9,393 bases of DNA from Calditrichaceae bacterium (GTDB lineage: Bacteria > Calditrichota > Calditrichia > Calditrichales > Calditrichaceae), in assembly GCA_030622395.1 (NCBI GenBank), contig JAUXGF010000067.1, positions 1 to 9,393 on the forward strand. Direction: 5' to 3'. The notes beneath the pieces were generated by a model. It did no database searches, had not been told where the DNA came from, and saw only the letters and a program-made list of their open reading frames with translations. Positions 4,470 through 9,393 of the stretch are shown here, one piece after another. A program made the translations under genes and the position numbers. Each line of letters begins with the position of its first letter. The stretch's first letter is position 1.

Positions 4470-5468
4470 ATGGACCTGTTCCGGTTAACTAAAAAATTAA
4501 TCGACTTGAAATCTCCTACCGGCAAGGAAAATGAAGTTGTATCTTTTCTGAGCGAATATCTTAATAATATTGGATTAGAAATTAAACTTCAAACCGTAAG
4601 TCCGGATAGACAAAACATACTTGCCTTTAAAGGAGAGCCGTCCGTTGTTTTATCGACGCACACCGATACGGTTAGTCCATATTTCCCTTATTCGGAAGAT
4701 GAGCGGTACATTTATGGCAGGGGAGCTTGTGATACAAAAGGAATAATTGCCGCCCAGTTAAAAGCCGCTGAAATGTTAATTAAGAATAATATTTCAAATT
4801 TTGGTCTGCTGTTTGTAGTTGGCGAGGAGGCGGAAAGCGACGGGGCGATCGCCGCAAACAGATTGCCAAATAACTGCAAATATTTAATCAACGGAGAGCC
4901 GACCGGCAATAAAATTGCGCTTGGTTCCAAAGGATCGCTGCGGGTGAAAATAACGACAAAAGGCAAAGCCGCCCATTCCGCTTATCCGCAGCAGGGCGAG
5001 TCGGCAATTGAAAAACTAATTGATATTCTTAATGATATTAGAAATCTTCCTTTACCTGTTGATAAGATTTTAGGCGAAACTAATTTTAATATCGGATTAA
5101 TAAGCGGCGGGGTTCAGGCAAACGTTATACCCGCACATGCCGAAACTTTATTAATGTTCCGGATTGTAAATTCGATCTGCGAAATTAAACGGCTTATTGA
5201 AAGCGTTATAAAATGTAGAGGGGAAGTTGAATACATTTTCGGATGCGAACCTGTTTTAATGAAAACCTTAACCGATTTTGATACAATGGTAGCCGCCTTT
5301 ACAACCGATATCCCTAATCTAAACAATTGGGGCGAACCGCTGCTGATCGGACCGGGCAGTATATTAGACGCCCATACGGATCACGAAAAAATCAGCAAAA
5401 AAGAATTAAAAGAAGCGGTTGGTATTTATTATAAAATAATTACACGGTTGATATCCGAAGTACACTAA
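4470..5468 (+). CDS. M20-family metallo-deacylase/peptidase (ArgE/DapE/LysK group)
   Basis: A 332-residue zinc hydrolase of the family that removes acyl groups in arginine and lysine synthesis. I start at ATG 4470, preceded by AAAGGCGG; an in-frame TTG at 4446 lacks support. Metal-site motifs are all present. THTDT holds H64 and D66. GRGACDTKG holds the bridging D88. VGEEAE holds E119/E120, the general base pair. INGEPT holds E143. DAHTDHEKI holds H312. The HSAYPQQGESA segment (H169) lies in the dimerisation lid domain. The C-terminal IGPGS-AHTDHE motif resembles ArgE/LysK more than the GGTSD ending of proteobacterial DapE, and the protein is shorter than E. coli ArgE or DapE. It precedes asd-lysC-dapB in the same direction but is separated by a terminator-like hairpin and 272 bases. 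Possible substrates are N-acetylornithine, N-succinyl- or N-acetyl-diaminopimelate; sequence alone does not decide. Confidence 0.85.
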   Translation: MDLFRLTKKLIDLKSPTGKENEVVSFLSEYLNNIGLEIKLQTVSPDRQNILAFKGEPSVVLSTHTDTVSPYFPYSEDERYIYGRGACDTKGIIAAQLKAAEMLIKNNISNFGLLFVVGEEAESDGAIAANRLPNNCKYLINGEPTGNKIALGSKGSLRVKITTKGKAAHSAYPQQGESAIEKLIDILNDIRNLPLPVDKILGETNFNIGLISGGVQANVIPAHAETLLMFRIVNSICEIKRLIESVIKCRGEVEYIFGCEPVLMKTLTDFDTMVAAFTTDIPNLNNWGEPLLIGPGSILDAHTDHEKISKKELKEAVGIYYKIITRLISEVH

Positions 5469-5484
5469 GATAAAAATGGTCTGC

Positions 5485-5518
5485 AACCTTTAAGGTTTTC
5501 TTAAACCTCAAAGGTTTT
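5485..5518 (+). terminator. Terminator-like hairpin after the M20 gene
   Basis: ACCTTT-A-AGGTTT (5486-5498) pairs with AAACCT-C-AAAGGT (5503-5515), 12 pairs with one mismatch and a 4-base loop, followed by a short T-run. The hairpin begins 17 bases after the stop codon at 5468. Its mostly AT pairing makes it moderate in strength, and its symmetry would let it work on the other strand too. The sequence type is reminiscent of dispersed hairpins in FCB-group genomes. Confidence 0.55.
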
Positions 5519-5594
5519 AACACAATATTTACAAATCATTTTTATTTAAAATATGTAATACGTTACTTACGCTGGAATATTGTAACGGGCATTG

Positions 5595-5661
5595 ACCCAC
5601 CCCTAACCCCTCCCAAGAGGGGAATCAGCAATGCCCCTCTTGGGAGGGGTTAGGGGTGGGT
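5595..5661. repeat. Perfect 28-bp inverted repeat
   Basis: The arms 5595-5622 and 5634-5661 are perfect reverse complements around the 11-base loop AATCAGCAATG. The left arm begins ACCCACCCCTAACCCC and the right arm ends TTAGGGGTGGGT. It is far more GC-rich than its surroundings. GGGCATTG (5587-5594) can also pair with CAATGCCC (5629-5636), an alternative fold that excludes part of the main stem. I know similar sequences as dispersed palindromic elements in many FCB-group and cyanobacterial genomes. It may act as a strong RNA hairpin between the M20 gene and asd. Confidence 0.85.
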
Positions 5662-5740
5662 TTGTGTTATTTCCAATACACCAAAATAAATTCCCCGCCC
5701 ATGTGCGAGGTGTTATTTAAATATAAACAGTTAAAAAATT

Positions 5741-6805
5741 ATGAATAAAATAAAAGTCGGAATTTTAGGAGCAACAGGATCTGTAGGGCAGAAATTTGTC
5801 AGCTTATTAGCCAATCATCCCTGGTTTGAAATTGCCGAAGTTGCCGCATCCGGGCAATCGGCGGGGAAGAGATATTCGGAAGCCTGCCGCTGGATTCAAA
5901 AAACCGCCATACCGGAAAATGTCGGATGTTTAGAAGTTAAGGAATGCAAACCGGGTATGGATTGTCAAATTGTTTTTTCCGGACTCGACGCCTCCGTCGC
6001 CGGAGAGATCGAAGGACAATTTGCACAGGCAGGATACGGCGTTTTCAGTAATGCCCGCAATTACCGCCTCGAAGAAGACGTTCCAATTATTATCCCGGAA
6101 GTAAATGATAATCACATACAATTATTGGAAATCCAAAAAGAGAAAAGAAAATGGCCGGGTTTTATAATTACTAATCCTAATTGTTCCACTGTTTTTTTAG
6201 CGATGGTTTTGCATCCTCTCCATAAAAGATTTAAAGTGGAAAAAGTATCTGTAGTAACGATGCAGGCTGTCTCCGGCGCCGGTTACCCCGGCGTACCTTC
6301 ATTAGATATTCTTGGTAATGTATTGCCCTTTATCCCCGGCGAGGAAGAAAAAATTGAAAAAGAAACTCAAAAAATATTGGGAACTTTTAAACAGGGGAAA
6401 ATAGAAAACGCTGATATTGCTTTAAGCGTACAGTGCAACCGCGTTGCTGTGGAAGACGGTCATATAGAATGTGTTTCTATAAAATTAAAAAAAGATGCTA
6501 CAGAAAGAGAGATTAAAGAATCATTGCAAAATTTTAAATCGAGCCCGCAGCTTTTAAAGCTGCCCTCTGCGCCGGAGCAGCCAATAATTTTAACCGGCGA
6601 TCCGTTCCATCCGCAGCCTAAATACGACGTAATGCAGGCGGAGGGAATGGCTGCTATTGTAGGACGCCTGCGCAAATGTCCGGTTCTTGATTACCGGATG
6701 GTAATTTTGGGGCACAATACAATCCGCGGCGCGGCTGGGGCTTCGATCCTAAATGCGGAGTTATTGATAAAGCGGGGTTTGTTAAATAAATTTGTATCCG
6801 TTTAA
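5741..6805 (+). CDS. asd: Aspartate-semialdehyde dehydrogenase, archaeal/fungal type
   Basis: A 354-residue enzyme that reduces aspartyl phosphate to aspartate semialdehyde with NADPH, step 2 of the aspartate family pathway, in the cytoplasm. The N-terminal nucleotide-binding loop is VGILGATGSVGQ (residues 6-17). The active-site cysteine is C148 in TNPNCST, and the catalytic histidine is H241 in CNRVAVEDGHIE, with R234 of that motif available for substrate binding. Other typical segments are AVSGAGYPGVPSLDI (176-190), IPGEEEKIEKE (198-208) and the end GAAGASILNAELL (340-352). The spacing and the NRVAV-GH motif fit the archaeal/fungal-type subfamily, not the E. coli type. Length is normal. No Shine-Dalgarno is seen, only an A-rich leader. 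lysC follows after 197 bases that contain heptamer repeats, then dapB. Confidence 0.94.
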   Translation: MNKIKVGILGATGSVGQKFVSLLANHPWFEIAEVAASGQSAGKRYSEACRWIQKTAIPENVGCLEVKECKPGMDCQIVFSGLDASVAGEIEGQFAQAGYGVFSNARNYRLEEDVPIIIPEVNDNHIQLLEIQKEKRKWPGFIITNPNCSTVFLAMVLHPLHKRFKVEKVSVVTMQAVSGAGYPGVPSLDILGNVLPFIPGEEEKIEKETQKILGTFKQGKIENADIALSVQCNRVAVEDGHIECVSIKLKKDATEREIKESLQNFKSSPQLLKLPSAPEQPIILTGDPFHPQPKYDVMQAEGMAAIVGRLRKCPVLDYRMVILGHNTIRGAAGASILNAELLIKRGLLNKFVSV

Positions 6806-6831
6806 GTTTTAAACTCTTTACGAAATAGATG

Positions 6832-6962
6832 CTGGATACTGGATACTGGTTGGATCGGAAATCCCGGTTTTGTGGGGATACTGGATGCAAGGTGCAAGAT
6901 ACAAGATGGAAGATGCTGGTTACTGATTACCGGTTACTTAATTTTCTTCACCCAGTATCCAG
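6832..6962. repeat. Degenerate heptanucleotide tandem repeat before lysC
   Basis: Two blocks with a 7-base period fill most of the asd-lysC gap. The first is CTGGATA, CTGGATA, CTGGTTG (6832-6852). The second is nine consecutive units (6874-6936) of the types CTGGATG, CAAGATA and CTGGTTA. The far end, CCAGTATCCAG (6952-6962), is the reverse complement of CTGGATACTGG (6832-6842), so the ends could pair. The same heptamers recur after dapB at 9134-9168. This is not CRISPR: there are no spacers and the period is 7. Because the period is not a multiple of three, the open frame through it should not be read as protein. Confidence 0.75.
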
Positions 6963-7002
6963 AACCATTTTCATTAGTTACTTTATTTTCTATTACAAAG
7001 TT

Positions 7003-8391
7003 ATGATTATAATGAAATTTGGGGGAAGCTCAATATTTGACGCCGCTTCCCTTAAAAATGCTATAGATATAATTAAAAAACGTTTACCGCTGCAGCCGGC
7101 GCTCGTGGCTTCGGCAATGGGCAAAACTACGCGTAAGCTGCTTAAAGCAGGCAGAACCGCAGCCGGCAATTTTAATAATGCTATAGATATTTTAGATGAA
7201 ATCCAAAAATTCCATTTTGATATTTTCTCCGCTTTTCACACTGAGGGAAAAACACATAATTGCCGTGAAAGACTTTTGGCATATTTTGCTGAAATAAGGC
7301 AGTTATTGGAAATGGTTGCCGGTAGAGGAGAATTAAGCCTTTTCCTGCAAGATAAAATATTATCGTTCGGAGAATTAATTTCAACAAATATTATTAGCGC
7401 CGCCTTAAAACATAGCGATATAAATACAAAATTGTTAGACGCTCGAATCTGTCTTATAACAGACGACCATTTTACACATGCCCACCCTATCGAAGAAAAA
7501 TGCTATTCTAAAATAAAGGAATACATAACTCCGGTTTTAGATGAAGGCTGTCTGCCTGTTATTCAGGGTTATATTGGTTCAACCGTCTCGGGCGAAAGCA
7601 CAACCTTAGGGTTCGAGGGGTCTGATTATTCTGCGGTTTTAATAGGAGCCGCCCTGCAAGCCTCGGATATACAAATCTGGAAAGATGTATCAGGCGTGTT
7701 GACTGCGGATCCGGCAGTAATAGCAGAGCCGTATACGGTAAAATCTATGTCTTATACGGAAGCGGCTGAATTATCATTATGCGGCGCTAAAGTCTTGCAT
7801 CCGAATACAATTCAACCGGCACGAAAATTTAAGATACCCGTATCCATTTATAATTCCAAACAGCCGGAAGCGCAAGGCACAATTATTGAGAAAGATTCCA
7901 TTGCCGGAGACCGCGCAGTTAAGTCAATCACTTATAGAAAATCTCTTTGTATTTTTAACGTCTATTCTAATGAAAGCATAAGCGAATTTGATTTTCTGTC
8001 CAATACATTTGCCCTGCTAAAAAGGGATGAACTTGTTCCGCATATTATTCTCGGTTCTGGGAAAAAGATATCTTTGGCGCTTAATTATTCGGAAAATCTG
8101 CGCCCGCTTATTGATAGTTTCAGCCCTTTTTCCAGCGTTGATATTCAGAATAATAAAGCCACTATTTCAATTGTCGGTGAAAATATTTGCAGCGATAAAC
8201 ATCTTTTAATAGAAGCGCAGGCAGCGGCAGGTAAAGAAAATATTGAACTGACGGGGTCAAATATATCCAGCCATAGTTTTAGTTTTGTGGTTGATGAAGC
8301 CGAAGTTCAGCAAATAATTTCCCGTTTACATGACTTTTTCTTTCAAGATATAAACCCCAATATTTTTGCAAGAGGAAATAATGAGCGATAA
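7003..8391 (+). CDS. lysC: Aspartate kinase (monofunctional, with C-terminal ACT domains)
   Basis: A 462-residue enzyme that phosphorylates aspartate, the committed first step towards lysine, threonine and methionine. The open frame extends back to 6829, but those 58 codons are heptamer repeat, and aspartate kinases normally begin just before KFGG; I take ATG 7003 (MIIMKFGGSS), with ATG 7012 as alternative. No ribosome binding site is obvious for either. Catalytic-domain motifs are KFGGSS (residues 5-10), SFGELIST (121-128), TTLGFEGSDYSA (200-211), WKDVSGVLTADP (226-237) and GAKVLHPNTIQPA (261-273). The third usually has Arg in the position of F204, a deviation worth noting. From about 308 on lie two ACT regulatory domains, the second with ATISIVGENI and IELTGSNISSHSFSFVV, where feedback by lysine or threonine normally acts. 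There is no fused homoserine dehydrogenase. The 3' end overlaps dapB by 11 bases, so the two are translated together. Confidence 0.93.
   Translation: MIIMKFGGSSIFDAASLKNAIDIIKKRLPLQPALVASAMGKTTRKLLKAGRTAAGNFNNAIDILDEIQKFHFDIFSAFHTEGKTHNCRERLLAYFAEIRQLLEMVAGRGELSLFLQDKILSFGELISTNIISAALKHSDINTKLLDARICLITDDHFTHAHPIEEKCYSKIKEYITPVLDEGCLPVIQGYIGSTVSGESTTLGFEGSDYSAVLIGAALQASDIQIWKDVSGVLTADPAVIAEPYTVKSMSYTEAAELSLCGAKVLHPNTIQPARKFKIPVSIYNSKQPEAQGTIIEKDSIAGDRAVKSITYRKSLCIFNVYSNESISEFDFLSNTFALLKRDELVPHIILGSGKKISLALNYSENLRPLIDSFSPFSSVDIQNNKATISIVGENICSDKHLLIEAQAAAGKENIELTGSNISSHSFSFVVDEAEVQQIISRLHDFFFQDINPNIFARGNNER
8371..8378 (+). promoter_or_regulatory. Ribosome binding site that sets the dapB start
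   Basis: AGAGGAAA stands just before ATG 8381 inside the end of lysC. A TTG at 8366 lies upstream of this site and in frame, so the purine tract argues for 8381 as the true start. Confidence 0.6.
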
Positions 8392-9106
8392 AATAAAAGC
8401 CGCTTTGTTAGGATACGGAAAAATGGGCAGGATGATTGAATCAATAGCCCCGCAGCGCAGCATTGAAATTAGAGCGCATTATGACGAGTTTTGTCCATTA
8501 GAATATAATGACAGCAACCGAGCCTTACTACAAGACGTGGAAATCTTAATTGATTTTTCAACGCCGGAAGCCGTTCTTGATAATATTAATAAAGCGGCGG
8601 CTTTTTCTAAAAATTTAGTTATCGGAACCACCGGTTGGTATGATCAAATTGACGAAGTGCGCGGTATTGTTGAAAAAAATAATATTGGCTTGATTTACGG
8701 ATCAAATTTTTCATTAGGCGTTAATTTATTTTTTAAGATTGTTGATTATGCCGCAAAACTTTTTTCTTCGTTTGATAATTATGATCCGTTCATTGAAGAA
8801 GCGCATCATAAAATGAAAAAAGACGCCCCGTCGGGAACAGCTCTGATCATTAAAAAACTAATGGATAAAAGTTATCGGGATCGGGATATTTTAATTAGCA
8901 GCGTACGGGCTGGTTATATCCCAGGCAGCCATGCCGTAAATTTCGATTCGGCGGTTGATTCAATTTGTTTGGAACATACTGCCCGCAACCGTAACGGCTT
9001 TGCCGAAGGCGCCCTCTTAGCCGCCAAATGGATTAAAGGCAAAAAGGGATTTTATGAATTTCAGGATGTGTTGGATGATATTTTAGAAAATGAAAATGGA
9101 ATATAG
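8381..9106 (+). CDS. dapB: 4-hydroxy-tetrahydrodipicolinate reductase
   Basis: A 241-residue cytoplasmic enzyme that reduces the product of DapA to tetrahydrodipicolinate with NAD(P)H, step 4 towards diaminopimelate and lysine. The N-terminal nucleotide-binding motif is LLGYGKMGRMI (residues 9-19). IDFSTPEAV (57-65) and IGTTGW (81-86) follow. The substrate-binding and catalytic signature EEAHHKMKKDAPSGTA (139-154) contains catalytic H142 and K146. The C-terminal half shows SVRAGYIPGSHAV, LEHTARNRNGFAEGALLAAKWI and GFYEFQDVLDDI, all typical. It is a little shorter than E. coli DapB (273 residues). The start is inside the last codons of lysC, so the pair is translationally coupled. dapA, the step before, is not in the window. 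No clear terminator follows. Confidence 0.95.
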   Translation: MSDKIKAALLGYGKMGRMIESIAPQRSIEIRAHYDEFCPLEYNDSNRALLQDVEILIDFSTPEAVLDNINKAAAFSKNLVIGTTGWYDQIDEVRGIVEKNNIGLIYGSNFSLGVNLFFKIVDYAAKLFSSFDNYDPFIEEAHHKMKKDAPSGTALIIKKLMDKSYRDRDILISSVRAGYIPGSHAVNFDSAVDSICLEHTARNRNGFAEGALLAAKWIKGKKGFYEFQDVLDDILENENGI

Positions 9107-9133
9107 TAAGTGAAGTGATTAATGGGAATGATG

Positions 9134-9168
9134 CTGGATGCTGGTTACTGGATGCAAGATGTAAAATA
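9134..9168. repeat. Heptanucleotide repeat after dapB
   Basis: Five units in a row: CTGGATG, CTGGTTA, CTGGATG, CAAGATG, TAAAATA. The same unit types make up 6832-6936, so this is a second, shorter array of the same family. The two arrays bracket lysC and dapB. Confidence 0.7.
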
Positions 9169-9215
9169 TATAAGAGAATTAAGTGATAAATCATTAAAAC
9201 AATCAAGATTGAAAA

Positions 9216-9228
9216 ACTCCGTTGGAGT
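9216..9228. repeat. ACTCC/GGAGT short hairpin
   Basis: ACTCC-GTT-GGAGT, five pairs with a three-base loop, in an A-rich context. It resembles a dispersed short hairpin I associate with FCB-group genomes. It is too weak and lacks a T-run to be called a terminator of the lysC-dapB transcript. Confidence 0.3.
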
Positions 9229-9295
9229 GGAATAAAACGTGTAGAATATAATTAGTGCCTGAACGAAAACTAGCCAAAACTGTCATTTTCCCACG

Positions 9296-9386
9296 GGGAC
9301 GCCTTGCGGCGCGAGCGGAGCGTCCCGATAATCGGGATTTAGCGTTATAAATATTGAAGTTACAGATTTCTTCCCGATTTATCGGG
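9296..9386. repeat. GC-rich hairpin plus two CCCGAT palindromes at the right edge
   Basis: GGGACGC and CTTGC (9296-9307) pair with GCGAG (9311-9315) and GCGTCCC (9320-9326), leaving the loop GGC and the bulge CGGA; one pair in the inner stem is G-T. CCCGAT-A-ATCGGG (9324-9336) overlaps its right arm and CCCGAT-TT-ATCGGG lies at 9373-9386. These belong to the same mini-palindrome family seen at 11-24 and 1281-1293. Positions 9107-9393 contain no gene that I can support. Confidence 0.6.
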
Positions 9387-9393
9387 ATCGAAA

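Noticed and set aside
4712..5326. Two minus-strand open frames opposite the M20 gene
   Set aside because: They are shadows of a gene with all its catalytic motifs in order.
5520..5740. Lysine riboswitch in the asd leader
   Set aside because: I could not find the multi-stem L-box core; the region is occupied by a perfect palindrome and AT-rich sequence.
5930..6890. Three minus-strand open frames over asd and its downstream gap
   Set aside because: Two are opposite a well-conserved enzyme; the third runs into the heptamer repeat and looks low-complexity.
6832..6936. CRISPR array
   Set aside because: The repeat unit is 7 bases, degenerate and without spacers; no cas gene is near.
6829..7002. 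58-codon N-terminal extension of the aspartate kinase
   Set aside because: The codons are heptanucleotide repeat with a non-triplet period, and the family starts just before KFGG; ATG 7003 is preferred.
7181..8209. Open frames inside lysC (minus 7181-7387, plus 8027-8209)
   Set aside because: Both lie inside the aspartate kinase and have no support of their own.
9107..9240. Terminator for lysC-dapB
   Set aside because: Only a 5-bp hairpin without a T-run is present; the transcript may continue past the window.

Overview
The window looks like a piece of an AT-rich chromosome from the Bacteroidota/Ignavibacteria side of the FCB group. The clues are secreted proteins whose predicted signal peptides end just before SQ, weak or A-rich ribosome binding sites on several genes, and intergenic DNA full of short GC-rich palindromes. 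The taxonomic call is an inference; there is no rRNA or marker gene. All eleven supported protein-coding regions (ten genes plus one doubtful tiny ORF) lie on the + strand.

Left part (about 1-4300) is accessory DNA. It holds two toxin-antitoxin modules (Phd/YefM plus ParE/RelE at 258-925; DUF433 plus DUF5615 at 1427-2103) and a pair of secreted proteins of unknown function (2558-3889). Each of these three modules is followed at a short distance by a sequence that contains the same octamer, TAACCCGC. At 3898-4026 this is the 5' end of what looks like a complete integron attC site, with paired ends and R-box-like heptamers. At 964 and 2200 only the 5' half is present. A second candidate attC lies at 2353-2468. 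My reading is a decayed integron gene-cassette array without a visible integrase, but this rests on motif inspection only. A direct repeat of about 140-150 bp (1059-1213 and 4299-4450, with 77 identical bases) brackets the second toxin-antitoxin module and the secreted pair. Its right copy runs directly into the first metabolic gene.

Right part (4470-9106) is core metabolism. An M20-family deacylase/peptidase (4470-5468) ends at a terminator-like hairpin. After a 28-bp perfect inverted repeat comes asd (5741-6805), then lysC (7003-8391), then dapB (8381-9106), which overlaps lysC by 11 bases. LysC, Asd and DapB catalyse steps 1, 2 and 4 of the aspartate to diaminopimelate/lysine pathway; dapA (step 3) is not in the window. 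The M20 enzyme could serve a later deacylation in that pathway or in arginine synthesis, and its C-terminal metal-site motif looks more like ArgE/LysK than DapE. Degenerate heptanucleotide tandem repeats sit before lysC and after dapB.

The most interesting items are the cassette-like layout, the large direct repeat that also carries the last codons of a lost reading frame, the two-gene secreted module, and several strong intergenic hairpins.
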